64,000 bases of DNA from Dasyornis broadbenti (lineage: Eukaryota > Chordata > Aves > Passeriformes > Dasyornithidae): assembly GCA_013397935.1 (NCBI GenBank), contig VZRN01005169.1, forward strand, positions 310,001-374,000. Reading direction: 5' to 3'. The notes beneath the pieces are model-generated. The model was not told the origin of the DNA, searched no databases, and saw only the letters and a program-made list of their open reading frames with translations. Shown in pieces: positions 36,772 through 50,900 of this stretch. The translations under genes were made by a program, and so were the position numbers. The stretch's first letter is position 1. The number at the start of each line of letters is the position of its first letter.

Positions 36772-36780
36772 TGACTCAGC
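36772..36780 (+). promoter_or_regulatory. MAF/NRF2-type antioxidant response element match
   Basis: TGACTCAGC matches the TGACnnnGC core and also contains an AP-1 site. It is isolated, and a nine-base match can occur by chance. Confidence 0.2.
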
Positions 36781-37405
36781 GATCTCTGATGCATATTATA
36801 AACTTTTTTTCAACATTTATTAAAAAAGTAGGGACATAATGTCATTCCATCAAAGGCTTTTTCTGAGCAATTTTCCCCCCCCCCAGGTGTATGAAAGACA
36901 ATTAATGGAATTACACATTAAAATAAGGCAGAAATCCTGAGCCTGGTGGCAATATTTGTATTCAGTAGATTGGATTTTGGTAGTTTAAAAACAAAAACTT
37001 AAAAATCTTCTCTCCTCTTAGGCATTTAATTTAATTGTTCTTTTATGCCAATTTTCCACTATTTTAAAGACTTTTTAATAAAATGCAAGTTTTAAGAGTA
37101 TAATTCCTAGCTAAAAAAACCGAGACTTTATTCTAAAGTCTTAAACTGTGGATGGGAAAGTGCTCCTTGGCCTCTTTTTAATTAATTCTCCTGGGAATGT
37201 CTTTGGACTTCTCCAGTTTCAGCACTGATCAAGAACATCCAATGTGCCGTTGTTTCTGTGCAGTCTCCAACGCAACACAAGTCATGGCAAATTCCAGTTT
37301 TTCTAAAGTCCTTTTGATTTTCAGACCAAGAATCTGAACTCTCATGCTGTAGCATCTATGTCCTTACAAAAAAAATCAAAGAGGCCAAGAATTATGAGGA
37401 TTAAA

Positions 37406-37423
37406 NNNNNNNNNNNNNNNNNN
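37406..37423. other. Assembly gap (18 N)
   Basis: Eighteen Ns directly followed by a run of A (37424-37439). This suggests a homopolymer that was not resolved. Confidence 1.
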
Positions 37424-39161
37424 AAAAAAAAAAAAAAAATCCTAAATAAGAAGACGAGGAGTTTATACTGTATCTCCTGGATTTGGCATCTGTGCATTAA
37501 CTCACTTTACTGAGCTTCCTTCTTTGATCAGAAGAACTGTGGAAACTCTTCTTCATTTAAGTCATCAGAAGTTCTCACTCAGGGTAAAGTGTTTTAAATC
37601 TCACTGGAAAAATAATGCAAATTCCTGTAACTCTGAAATTTTAATTCAAAGGAAACTGTTGGTACAAGAAGCAATGATTCTTATCAGCAGCTCTGGTCAA
37701 TATTATCTCACATCTTATTTGTGGAGCAAACAGATTCTTGTCCAGGTGAAGTTGTGATGCCAAGATTGATGCCAGCCCTCATGAGCTGTGCCTGGGTGGA
37801 TGCTCAGGGTTGGTCCAAATTTAAGACCCCAGCAATGATGCTTCTGTCTAAGTGAAGTCTTCCTCTGGTGAGCTGGCAGTGAGGAGCTTCCCAAAGAGCT
37901 CTGCTTTAAGATAAGGTCTGAACTGAGCTGATACAGATCTTGTACACAATGGGGAGACATCCCATCCATCCATGGAATGATGAATAAAAGAGAGAAATGA
38001 GGGAATCAGGCAGAATACAACAGACAATAGTTGTTCTCATGCTGTATGTGTTTGACTACTTCTGTCTCACCTGTTATTAGGTCATTAACTCTTCAGTTTG
38101 GGATTGTATCTGTTGGCAACAGAACAAATAGGCCCATTTTTTTACAACGAAGCCTTAAACTGCTGCAGTCTCTGGAGATGTTGCAATATAACCAAGAGTA
38201 TTAAAAGAAAGATTAATGTGAGGGAATTAGAACAGTAATGGAGGTAAGAAAACGCCACGCAGAGTTTCAAAGGTGAAGTCTGAAAGGACTTAAGGGAATG
38301 AATCATTCCTACCGTTGTTATTATTCCTTTCTATTGGGCCATAAGTGCACATGTCAAATCTGTGAAGCGGAAGTCAGAAGAATCAATATTTTCTTATTGC
38401 ATTTATGTATTTTTATCACAGCTTCATAAATTGTTGCCATTTTTGGAATCAGGTTTTGAACTTCATGCCAAATCCAGCTGTTGTTCTATTTCTAATAGAA
38501 AGCATTGCTGCCATTTATTGTTAGGCATAAAATTGAGAAACTAACCATAAAAGGATGCTCAGTACTGTAACTCTGACAAATCCATCTCAATGAAGGCTGT
38601 TATCTAGGGATATATAAATATTGAATGGGGAGATGCTTGTTTCCTTTCAGCACATTCTCCTGGATAATCCATTTGGCATCACAATATCAAAAGCTTTATT
38701 TTATATATTAAAGAGATTTGTTTCTCTGGTCCCTACTCTGCCTGTGGTTTCCCCTCCCATTAAACTGGTTGAATTTAAATAGCAGGTGGGAGAGAGGGTT
38801 ATTAAAATACACCAGGATGAGGTCCCTCCCAACCTGACACTTGTTTTTAAGAGCTGCTACTGTCTAAAGCTCATTTTCTAATTACTGCTGGGCTCCTGGT
38901 ACAAGCAGACAGGACAGTTCACCACAGAGATGCAGCAGCAACTATAGTGGGTGGGACCAGTGTAAAAGGAGAATGAATGTCAGGAGATGTTGGAAAATTA
39001 TTAACTCACACACTTGAAACACCAGCAGACCATATACATCCGAGCAGCCATCTGCATTTGAACGCTCCTCTGTATGGAAAAGCATGTATTTAGATGAAAT
39101 ATGTCAGACTTCCTCAGGGGATGAAGAGATTATGTGAAGAGGGGACGGGGGGACTACTGAG

Positions 39162-39171
39162 CTATAAATAG
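39162..39171 (+). promoter_or_regulatory. TATA box / MEF2 consensus site
   Basis: CTATAAATAG is both a strong TATA element and an exact MEF2 site. A G-rich stretch (GAGGGGACGGGGGG, about 39139-39152) lies just upstream, as in compact tissue-specific promoters. No gene is recognised downstream. Confidence 0.3.
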
Positions 39172-40424
39172 CAGGCTCCTTGAATATGCCAAGGGACAAC
39201 TGACTGGTTTATCAAACAGACAGGCACAGGAGAGAGCTGCACAGAGCCCTGCCATTGCTACACAGTGATCCTGTGTGAGGCTCTGGCTTCTGCACTCTTC
39301 TTTCCTCCACCTAAGCTGCTTGCCAAATACAGAGCTAATAAAGGAAGAGAGAGAACAATTTCAAACCTTTGAATGAGATTATGTGGCACCACTGCCCACC
39401 AGAGCAATCTCTGTCTTCAGCTCATGAGTCAAGGTCCCTCTGTCCTGTGTTCCTACAAGCAGTGCCAAACATCCACTTGATGGCTTTTGGTGCTAATACT
39501 TTCCTGCTGAATTCTGAAATTCCTTTCAGCCTCAGACTGCTGTGCCAACAGGAAAGTATCACTTTGAAGGTCAGCAATATTGACTTTATTTATGTGTATA
39601 AAATTAATCCAGGAACATGTTTTCCCCATTAACTTCAAAACAGAGGAGTTTAGGATAGCATTATGGTGTTCAGCATTGGCGCTTGCACAAGCACAGTACT
39701 GGGAAGGAATCCACAGCAGAAACATACATGAGGGAGAGAATGAAAATGAATTAAATCAGAAATTGGCTGCTTCATATTTCATAATTCTTGCAAAAGCTGA
39801 AGACTTCAGAGGCATTCTGTGAGTGTCATTCCAGATGACCCAATTAACCCTTGTAGGTGGGCAAAGGGAAAAGGGGAGGCATCTAGAAGAGTGATCCGTG
39901 AGTCCTATTTTTGGGTCTTCAGCTGAAAATTTCTGTGAATAGCATATTCCATTTCCCTCTTCTGTGTCTTCTCCTGCAATTCGTGTAGCCCAGTTTGCCA
40001 GCTCCTTGGGCTGAGCTCTTTGAGACAGCTTAGTTTTCTCCTGCAGGGAAGTGCAGCACAGAGAAAGCAGCACCCCTGATGGTGTGGAGCATTTGGAAAT
40101 TATTATACCTTTGGGATATTAGCAATTAACTGCATAGGCTATAAGTTTTAAGGAGATGCCATTTTGCAAATGTTTAAACAGATGCACCAAGAATATTTTT
40201 ATATTTTTACTGTCTGACCATCTGTAAAGCCAGGTGTCCAAATTACATGCCTTAAGAAGATTAAAACAGACACATATATAGCTAATACATTCAGAAGCTG
40301 ATGAAATAACTTAAACTGCCTCTCAAGAACACAATTATAGGGCAGCCCTGAAGTGTGATGTCTGGGCTGGGTCCAGGAACCTTGCATTCTTACACCAAGG
40401 AAAAAGCACTTATTACTAAACGGG
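39172..40424. other. Intergenic, no gene recognised
   Basis: AT-rich. Overlapping short open frames on both strands (39369-40073) show no family resemblance. Confidence 0.5.
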
Positions 40425-40670
40425 AGAGGGCCAAATAAAGGGCCGCTAGGATGGTTAGGATATAGAGAGGCAGAGGGAACTGGTCTTGGTTAACTTGGAA
40501 GAGAAAAGCCAGGGTGTAACAGCAGCTTTCTGACACTTGGAGGGGCTGGCATGGAAGCCGAGGCCAGCCCCTTCTCAGAGGTGCAGTGGTGCTGGATGGA
40601 GAAAGTTCTTGGAGACTTTCAAAACTCACCGGCCACAGCCCTGAGCAACATGATCTGATTAGGGAGCTGC
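40425..40670 (+). mobile_element. Decayed CR1 LINE 3' region
   Basis: GGCAGAGGGAACTGGTCTTG, AACTTGGAAGAGAAAAG, CCCCTTCTCAGAGGTGCAGT and GGAGACTTTCAAAACTCACC with CCTGAGCAACATG follow CR1 order in plus orientation, with large internal deletions. It is older than the copies at 15 and 17 kb. Confidence 0.7.
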
Positions 40671-43600
40671 ACCACTATATACAGGGACCCAGGCACTTCA
40701 CAAAGTCCTTCAACCTCTATTGTCCTGCAGGTCTGTGCTACTGTGAAATGAGGCTCCTCTTTCTCTTTCTGGAGGGGTCCATGTGATGCTGATTTCTCAT
40801 ATACAGATGGTTCTGGCTGCCAGAATAACTTAGTACCTTAAAATGCCAATTATGCCTCGCAGCTCCTGGCGGGATGTGGCAGAGTTATTATTTCATTAGA
40901 AAAATGAGCAACTTGTGTCAACCTCTTCTCAAAAAGGGAAATTAATTTCAACCTCCTTTAGCCTTTAGATGGGAGTTTGATTGATTTGAAACTTCAGCAC
41001 TGGCTCCATGCAAGCCTTCCCTACACAAAATCACTCCTTCAACCAGGACTGAGTGTAGAAGGTCCTTTAGGGCAGAGAGAAGAACCTGAGCTATTTTTTC
41101 ATCCCTTTGACACTGGACAAAAATTTCAAAGTGGGAAATAATGGACTTATTAATGGACTTGCCTCATTAACTGCTACCAATTATCAGAAGGCAGCTGTGG
41201 CTACTGGTTCTGTCCTGTGGCCTTGGGGAGTGAATTCCAATTTGTTTTATTGAGGTATTTATGAAAGGATCTTCCAAATTTATACCAAATTCTGCACATT
41301 TCCCCAATATTTGTAGAATTATTGGGTGCTGAATGTGCTGAACCTCATGCCTCCGATTTATGAGTGAGGTGTTAGGACAGCAGGGTTTGGTTGGGTTTTT
41401 TCTACCTGTCAGGAGCATCAAGAGATGATTACTTCCGGGCACATATTTTGAGAACTGCCTTTTTAAATTTGGCAGACCTGAATCACTGCAGCCCTAGATC
41501 TACCATAGTGTAATTAACTCTAGTTTTGCTCCGTCTGTCCCTCTTCATTATGGGAACCAGCTGTTTCCCTGGGATAATACCAAGGAAATTGTAATTGTGT
41601 AAGACTGAGGAAATGGTTAGTCATCCTATGTGTGTGTCCTGGTAAAGCATTTTAGGCCATGTCATGTGAAAACATTTGTGGATTTTCTTTATTTTTTTCC
41701 CCATTGACATAAAGAAAATCCCCACTGGAATCTCTCACTAGCAGGAGATGTAGACTGCACAGGGAAATGATGTGGGTCACTCCTCGTATGTAGCTCTAAG
41801 CAAGTCATGTAGAGACGACTTCCTAAGGCATTTATTTATATTTATATGAACCAGGCCAGGATAGACAGTGACTCAGATGAATGGAGCTCCCAAATATTGT
41901 CCTTCCCCAGCAAGATCCCCATACTTTGGAACTACGTGATTTCTAAGGTCTCTTGAAACCAAACCATTCTGGATTCTATTTAAGACCCATCATTGTGAGG
42001 ACAGTCCTTGGTAACCTTGAGTGAGAGCTCACCTCAGTCCCATGAACGCATTGTGTGTATTTTCTTTTCATTCTCATTCTTTCAGCCTCCACTTGCTGAT
42101 AATAATGAGAATAGTAATTTCACCAGGGAAATTTACTGAACTGAGAGAATCACAACAAATTAAGATGTAATTTTAGAAGCTATCTAATAGAAAAAATAAT
42201 GCAGATAGAAAAGGACTGATAGAAAAATAACATTTTAATTTATGCTGGTCCCATTAAAATCCTAGACAGCCTAATTTCCATCTCTCTTTGCATACCCTCA
42301 GTATGCCAATATGTGTATTTCTGTGATAATTATGTTTGTGGGGTGACCCAGGGATAATAAACTAACTTCAGAGCAAAAACAGCTGAGTTTTGAAGTTGCA
42401 TGAAGGTTTTGCAATGGGCAGGCCATGCCTTTGGTAAAAAAAAAAATGAAGCTGTTGGGTGGTGCTAGACCTCTGCCCAGAAGAAGATGGTTCATGAGTT
42501 CTCTCAGAGCTTGGGGTTGGTGGAGTGGCCAACAGCAAAATTCAGTTGTCCAGTGGAATGATGGTGCTGGTGTTCAGCTGATGTTACTCTGCAGAACTGT
42601 CCCTTTCTTGTGAAAACTCGGAAAATTTAGCTTCTGTTGTCCAGAAATTCAGATAAAGCTGGAGCGAATCCATCACCTGGGGCTATTTTCTCTTTCTGCT
42701 GTGCCCTTGCCGCTCTTCTCCAAGCCATGGGTGGGCTGAGAGGGCGATTCAGCAGCTGCAGAGGAAGGAAGGACAGCCAGCTGGTCAGACACACATCAGC
42801 CCTTCTCACCAGTTATCAGGTGAAACCCATCTGGAAGGTTTTGCTCGAGGAGGTAGTTTGGCTTCTGCTGGTGTAATTTAATGTGAGATTCCTGACTGCC
42901 TGTGCACTGTGCTGTCCAGGGAGATAAGGCTATGCCACGAGCATTGAGGCAATTCCCCAGGGTATGGGGAAAGGGACACTTTGGCCTCCATCATCATTTG
43001 AGATTTACAAGTTCCCTGGTGGTTCAGAGAGCTTGGTGGGGTGAGATTTGCATTACTCTCCGGCAAAATCCAGCTTTCAATTAACAATTGTGCTGTGGAA
43101 TCGGAGGAGACATATAGGGTAAATGCCTGGGGTATGAATTTGGCCAAGTGACTTAATGACCTCATTTAAACTAGCCTATTCTTTTTCCTGAACAGTGGAA
43201 CTGTTTGGCAGTGAGCCTTTGAGTCGCAGAGTGAGCCTGGCTGTCAGCAGAGAGCCCTTTGGCTGGGGTAGCATTTGCACATCACAGCCAATTTTGCGGT
43301 GATGCCTGCACAGCACCCTCAGAAAAAGCCTCCCTGCAGCCCCTTCCAGCTCAAGGATGCTTTAGTGTCACACACAAGCAAAAGGACAAGCACAGAGTCA
43401 GCCTGTGCTCAGGCTCACCCAAACCCCCCAAGAGTACCAAACATAACAAGATTAAATCAAATCCCAAACCAGATTTTGAAGGATTCATCTCCAAAACCAG
43501 ACTTGTGGAGGTGCCGGTGGCTTTGGCATAAAACTTAGCTCCCAATCTGCTGATCCTCCCGAAATTGTGTTGTGCGATGCAGCCTGAATTGACATCTGCA

Positions 43601-46600
43601 CATCGATCCATAGACACTCTCAGAAAAGGAAGTGCAGTTCTGCTCTGCAGATATAGGGCATGACTCATCCACTAATTAGAAAGGACACGGAGAGTGTGTG
43701 AATTTTATTGTGCTGCAGAGCTCCATTTGTGGGTCAGGCATGATCAGCAGACCATGAGACTGAACAGCTTGGGAACATGTAACAATTAATAATGAAATGC
43801 AGCTGCATTCATTTGTAATTTGTAATCTGTTATTATCTAGCAGGGGCATAGGTTTTGTAAATACATGATAGGAATTTTGTACAAAAGGCATTTTCAGCAA
43901 TATGAACTTTCAACTGCTGGAAGTATTTTGGGTATGAATGTTTTTAAAGGCTGCTCTTTCTGCGGGAAAGCATCATCCTGGAGATGTGAATCCTGTTTTT
44001 AATCCTAAGGGCTTTGTTCTATTTCTCCATCTTCTCTAGCAGCTGATTCCTAGGAAATGAACATGAAACATCTTGGGAGAATAACAATATTTCCATGGTT
44101 GTGCAGGAATGGTACCAGGGGAAAGGCAAGGGAAGATCAAGGGTGCCAGGCTCTGTTTGTGCCAAGAGCACTGCAAATACAGCTCAGTTTTTAAATTCCA
44201 TGACTGAAAGTTAATATTTGAATACCAAAATTCCTTCCCCTTCTCTTTCTTCTTCTCTCATCCTTGCCCTTTCCCCTCCATCTTCCTCTTCTTAATTTCC
44301 TTCCTGTATTTGTTTCTTTGAGGCCAATTAATATTGATAGAAGTTGCATGTAAATAAAGAAAAAGAAAAAATGGTGTTTCTTATTAACATTCCTGGCAAA
44401 GCTCTTCCACTTACCAGGGCAGGCAAGCTTAACCCCAAGACCAGGAGTTAATAAATGGCAAAATGAGGATAACTTGGTTAATCCTAATTCTGCCCCTTTT
44501 CACATATCTTTTAAAAAAATGTTCTCTCTGTGCAGTGCAGCAGTTTTGAATTTCTTCCCATCTTCTTCATTCACTGTATGAAATTCAATGCATTGATGCC
44601 TCAACTAAAAATTAAATTCACAATTCCCTTGCACTGAAAATAGGGAACTTTCCATGTAATCTTTCTGGAACTTCTCAGTATGATGCTTGAACATTTTGCA
44701 AATATTGCTGCTTCTACCCAAAAACAATCCTCTGAGTTTGAGAAATATAATTTCTACTATACTAGCAGGGGATTGGGATGCAGAAGGGATAAAAAAAGAT
44801 TTGCAGAAAGTCACAAGTTTTGGATAGAAAAGAATCAAACATGCTTTGCCTTCCTCTCGAATCTGGCTTCAGTCATTAGATGTTGCACAACAGAGCTCAG
44901 ATCACCCATCCCACAGCCTGATCCTGTTGCCCTATGAGAAAACCTGCACGGGCTAGGAATCCTAGGAAAGTGGAGAGACAGAGATCAAAGAGCCAAATAG
45001 ATTTTTTTTTTTTTGTATGTCTCCTGAGCTCTTGGTTTCCGTTCATCGACTGTGTATGGACACTTAAATTAGAAGAGCAGCCTGACTGCTACCTAAAATC
45101 CAGGTGCAATGTAGATGCCTGCACTAGATGATAACATGGATTCCACCCTTTGCTGACAAGACATAGACTGAAAACTTCTCTTCTGGATCATTATTTCTAC
45201 CCTATGTTTGACATTAAGGAAAGTGGATCAGAATAATTTCACCTGATTAATGACATTTACTAAATGCCTTTGAGGTCTGCTCCCTGCTGAGGCAGTTCCA
45301 GTGGGAAATTAACCTTCCATTAGGCCTGGATTGTCCCCTGGATATGTTTCTCTTTATGGTAACTACAAAGTGAGCAAAGTGGCCGATTTAGGATCACGGT
45401 GAGGCTCTCACCTCAGATAAGAAGAAAGACTCTAAAAGCTAGCAGGATGGAAATAACATACACAATGTCTACACATCATGGGTTCAAACACCTTGCCAGC
45501 TTCCCACCTTGCAATCCCACTCTGGCCAGAATGCTTTTGCTCCATGAAATCACCTGCCAGGCACAAAGGTCTCTTATGAGTTCTTTGTAAAAAGGGTCTG
45601 TCCACTGTCACACCAGTTATGTGTGGGAATCACCTTTCATTACCCAGTGGATGGTGTTCATGCACAGGGCAGCCTGCTGAAGAGATCAGGTTTGGTCACA
45701 CCTTTATACAGCGCCAAGGAAATTGTCCCTCTCCTTGGCCATCAGATCCATGCCTGTGTTGTGGAGTTGGCGCCAACTGTTCAGCACTTCCTTGCTCCCG
45801 TTTGAGCTGCTGTGACTTTGGTGGTGCTGGTGTAACAATCTGAAACTGGGACAAGGTGAAGGAAAACAAAGGACTGTGATTTCAAAGGGTGTCCATGAAC
45901 CAATTAATTAGTCATGTCAGAAAAGTTGTGCTAAGAAAATAGGTCAGTTGCTTCCCTCATTTATACCATGGTAGGCTCTTGACTCCAATGGACCAGAATT
46001 GATTTTTCAGCAGCAAAGTCTCAGGACTGCTGTCTATCTGACATGCTGCTCCCACTATTGATGTGAAGTCTGCCTTTGCAATGGTTTACCTCCCTTAAAA
46101 TGATTTGAAAAAGGATGTGTGAAGTCAATAAAGAACAAGCCATTTTTTCACTGCACATTTCCTGTTTTAGTATCAAAAGGGGAAAAAAAATTACTCTGAA
46201 GACAATAGGAACCTCTACGGCCATTCAAAAGATAAAGTCTTGCCTTAAAGCAGGTATTATTGTTTTTTCAGGGTAATGAAAACTCTCTGTGAGCACTAAT
46301 AAAAGCTGCAATATGTGACCCTAACTCTTTTTGTACCTGTAACAAAAACTATGTATATCTTAAAAGGTTATGTGGACATAAAAAAAAAAATTCTAGTATA
46401 GAAGCCACATGAAAGTCAAGATAATCTCCTGAGAAATGTAACATAAAGTAGCAAACAGAGGGCAACATTTCATGATAGAATATATAGATCATACGGAGCA
46501 CGTAATGAAACACATAGATTTTATGGTGAAATTGCATTCTTTACTGATACATGTGTTATGTGGATGGGGTATTAAAGAAAATAGATGCACTTTCCCAGCA

Positions 46601-47364
46601 ATTGAACACAACACTCCACAGCACACAGAGTAGAAAAACATGACATCAGTGAACTAAAACCACAGGGTAGTGCAACTGGGAGCAAAACCAATTTCAGCTC
46701 GTAAGGGTGGATGCAGGGTAACTACAGCTTCCCCAAGCCAACTCCCCTGCCTCTACCACAGGGTAGAAGCCTATCACATTTTTGCAGCAAAAGAGAGCTG
46801 GAAAAGCTGGGGGAAAATTACAGGTGGAAGCCTAGAGAATGGCTTGAACTGGGATAATCAGAGGCGTAGGCAAGACTTGGTAATTACAGCTCATGCTCTG
46901 GATTCGCTTTCCAAGAGCTGATCCCTGCTGCTGGGTTAACATATGTGCATTAGCATTGTTTAGCATTAATATGTTTGTGCTTTTGTAAGAGCCCCTGGTG
47001 AACTCAGGCCAGGATGTGGGCTCCATGTAGGAGTTCTCTTCCAGCAGAAGGTGTGAGGTCAGGGCACTCTTTTCAGGGTAATTTAGTCTGTCACATGACG
47101 CTGAAAAACTGGGTCAATTAGTGCCTGCTGAGAAATGTGCTGCCATTGAAACAGTGACAAACACCCACAGCCTTTCCATTTACTAATATTTGCAGTGTCC
47201 CCATCTTTTCTCTTCCCTTGACTACAAATGCAATGTAGTTCCAACTTTTGCTTGAGGGATAAGTCACATCCTCTAAAGAGTAATCAAAAATTCAGTCTGG
47301 GGACTAAGCTGGGTTTTGCTGTGCCTACCCAGTTGTTGTGGGTGCAGTAGGAGCTTCAGACAAA
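40671..47364. other. Intergenic, no gene recognised
   Basis: AT-rich unique-looking DNA. Contains a pyrimidine tract (44231-44305). No exon-like open frame with recognisable homology on either strand. Confidence 0.5.
44231..44305 (+). repeat. Polypyrimidine tract (about 75 bases)
   Basis: C and T on the + strand with only scattered A and a few G. Such tracts can adopt triplex structures or mark decayed TTCC microsatellites. Confidence 0.85.
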
Positions 47365-47950
47365 GTTTATTTGACAAGCCCTCCTGTTGGGTCAGGAGGT
47401 GTGGAAAGGTGCCCCCTTGCTTTCTAAACTGCTTGTGGAAATCTCTCTGCGTGTGCCTGGATCCAACCTAAGTCCCAGACTTCGTCAACAGTTTAAATCT
47501 AATGGATTAAAGAGGCTTGATCAAAGTTTTGTACAACTTTGTCCCTCAGAATTAAGGATGGCAAACCAGATAGATTTATTAAAAAATAAATGATTTTGTA
47601 TGATAAATGATCAAAGATATCTTAATCAGCCTTATTTAGTACACAGTATAGAAGTTAAAACTACTAATATAGCATAGTGTATGTATCAAAGCAATTATAT
47701 TAAAGCTAGTGGAAACCCCCAGTTAAGTAGAGATTGATGTTACTCACCCATACCAATGACTGTGGGCAAATCTCTCTCTCAGCCTCAAGGAGTAACCTTG
47801 AGGGATGTCCCCACGCAAGGGAGAATCTCCACACACACTCCAAGATGGGGATGTTAGAAGAACCTACTGTTTGAAGGTGGGACTGGACTTTGTAGTTTAA
47901 AATGTTTGACTGTCAGTCATATATCTCCAGGCCAGCTGTGTCAGCTGAGC
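47365..47950. mobile_element. LTR-like interspersed repeat, copy A
   Basis: Shares a series of blocks, in the same order and orientation, with 54930-55600. Examples are GGTGCCCCCTTGCTTTCTAA, CCAACCTAAGTCCCAGACTT, GCCTCAAGGAGTAACCTTGA and a GTTTGACT...AGTCAT block near the end. The length, lack of coding content and poly(A)/TTTATT-type motifs suggest a solo LTR of an avian endogenous retrovirus. The family assignment is inference and the orientation of the LTR is uncertain. Confidence 0.55.
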
Positions 47951-50900
47951 ATTTTCAGATAAGGAGCCTTTACCATATCTGCCACATCTTTGCCTCCCTA
48001 TCAGGATGTTTAACTTTGGGGTTGATGAATCACACTGATTTTAGCATAATTCAACACCAAAAGCAGCATGACTCCCCCTCTCAGTTCACCACTGACAGCC
48101 TTGCAAAATAGGGCATTTTTTGAGTTTTTTTAACCCATTCCTGTCTCATCCATATCTTTGCCAATAGACACTAGAACCCTGATCCTCAACCTTCCAATAC
48201 CTTCCTCAGAACGTCTATGGAGAAATGGGATAAAACCTCTTTCGCAGGTAGTTGGAGAGGTAGGAACAAAGAGGTCTGAGGCAAAGGGGTCCAATATTAG
48301 CCACAGCCCCAAGGCATCCTGCAGCGGATGTGCTCTCCTGGAGCCCTGAGTGTAGCTTTTGGCAGCTAGAGCCTGAAAATATTTCTGTTCCCTAATGCCA
48401 GAAAATGTTGGTGTCTCTTCCAAGGCTCTTAAAAAAATGGAAGGCTCTTTAAAAATTACAGAAAATAGCCACAGACACAACAGTAGCTAGATGTGATGCC
48501 TAATCTTTCACTAAGATTTCCAGCTATTGGTGACCTGCAGGGATTAGGGAGCAAATATCAAGGGAGACTTGCACAAGAGCCCAGTCCACTCTCCCTCTGT
48601 GGAGTCTGTGTACAGCAGCCACCCAGAGTGCTTTTAAAAAAGAGCTTTATCCTCTCATTTCATGTCTGCTCCTAATGAGAAACTGGACAACCCATTGCAG
48701 ATGGCTTTCATATGGTGCTGGAGTGGTACTGAAGCAAATAATAGAAATACTGCATGGATCTGGTCATGGAAAGATTTTAATTCTCTTCCCACCCATCTCT
48801 GCTAGAAGCTTTGAAGGTCAAAGTCCTCTGCTTAGTTAAGCTGTGGAAGGGAATTGAATTCCTCATCTGAAGTCCTTCCTAATGTCAGTGTAATGATCTC
48901 TGCTGGCCGAGGGACATGGACAGGGGAAAGATGAAGCAGCCCTCCACTTTCTGGAGGGCAGTGATGAGAAGTGGAATTAGGTCTGTCCATAAGTCAGGCA
49001 ATAAACCCCCATTAGTGAAATGATGACAGCCTATTAGGGCTATTCAGATGAGTCCCTTTGGAGCCATAGAGAGCAGTTTAGAAAAGATTAAAGCTTGCTA
49101 CAAAGGCTGTAAATGAGAATTATCGGCACATGATGACTCCAGTCCAACTCCCTTGTCTGCAGCACTTCATGAAGCCACAGGCAGCACTGGGAAGCACGTT
49201 CCCGGCTCCAAGAAAGGCAAATCCTGATGGCTTGTATTTCCTATCTCTGACAAGTGCCTGGTCACCCAAGGGCAGGACAGGCTGTGGGACAAGTACACAT
49301 CTGCAAAGAACCACTGCAGGTCTGAGACTTGTCAGGGCTGTGAAAGCAGATAAAAGGGATCAAAATTCCTGCCTTGTGGCAGCAGGGAGATTGCAAAGAG
49401 CAGAAACTGTGTCCTTTATCACTGCTGGCTTTATACGCATCCCATCTCTGCTGCTGTAAACATCAGTAAGAGAAACACCAAGCACTGGTACAACCACATG
49501 ATTTTTTTGGTTTGGTCCAGGTGTATATATGCTGATCCTGTACAGATTGTGTGATACCAGCCAGAAATTGAAAGCTATTAGTCTGAAAGATTGGAAGAAT
49601 AATTTTGTTTGTGTCTAAATTACCAACCAAAGAAGTCCAGGAATCTATGCGGAGTTGAGACTTTTCTGCTCCATGGTTTTCCAAAGTGTCTTCCTTCATT
49701 TGATGCAGCAAAACTGACAGCAATTCCTGGAGAGTAGGAGCAAGCAGAGTAGCTGCACCACATGCTCAGCAAGGCACTTGATTGTTTTTACTGCTTTCCT
49801 CCAACCATGCAACTCCATTTCTCACTGTGACTCAAATATCATTCTGTCAGTCTACTAGGGCTGGAAAATTCATAATGCACTGTAGTTCAGGGAGAATTTC
49901 CTCCTTTCAAAATCAAACTACTTCCACCTGATTAAGTTTTCTGGGGTTTTCCCTGACATAGCTAGAGATGGATTACTGGAGGAATCTACCAAAGTTTGAA
50001 AACAGCAAGGAACTTTGTTATAATATCTGTAATATTTTTAATAAAATAACCCTGGGCAAAGTAAAGGAAGAGCCTTGCAAACTTTATGCCCCCAGTTGAC
50101 TTTAGTCTCTATAAATCTGCTTGTGAATAAAACCACTGATCTATGTGAGACTTGGTAAGAGTGGGATACTGCTATGATTTAGAATTATGAGCACAATGAA
50201 TACAAATTAATGAATTTAGGGTGCTCTGCATCTACTTAGGCCCCCAGTGCAGCACAGTTTTAGACAGTCTTAAACTCCTTTGATCTGCCTGGCTTGTGAG
50301 TTAGAAACAGCCCATTTTGATAGTACTTTCTTCCCAACAGCACACGAGAGCCATACTAGAAAGCCCAAACTATTGACCCTACAGAAATTAAAACACGTGG
50401 GCTGATCTTTCCAACTCACAGAAATCATGTCTCTTACAGTATTGTTGATGCAAGTGGTCGTAGAAGCAGAGTTTCCTTCCATCCATCTAAATGTCTTGTG
50501 ACTGCAGGGGAGGACCTGCAGACTCACAGCAGGTCACAGGAGTTGCTCTGGGGCTTGGGAATGGAAAGTTCTTTGCAGGAGAGCTGGTGCTGCTCCACTT
50601 TGCTGTGCACTGTTTGTTGGCAGTGCCAGGTCTGAGGCTGGTGCCCACCTGGGTGATAGACCAGGCTTACATAAGAGTGCCATGGAGTGCTCCGTAACAG
50701 GGAGCAGTTTGATCCTACTGTCTGCCAAAGAAATGGTGGAGACCGGAAAAGAAGTGGATGAGACCTCCGAACCTCGTGGACCTGGGTGTCTGTAGGTATT
50801 TTGTAGCAGAGCTCATGTGGACAGGTAGGGCTGGAGCCCTTCTAACTGTGCTTATTCCAACTCCCATTAATGTGCCATGTTGAACAAAAAAGATCCCCTA

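Larger units (their letters stand above)
31936..39161. other. Intergenic, no gene recognised
   Basis: Includes the longest open frame of the window (minus strand 32397-33035, 212 codons) inside a GC-richer patch where several frames are open at once, and an AT-rich block (36700-37140) with the look of conserved non-coding DNA. The assembly gap at 37406 lies here. Confidence 0.5.
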
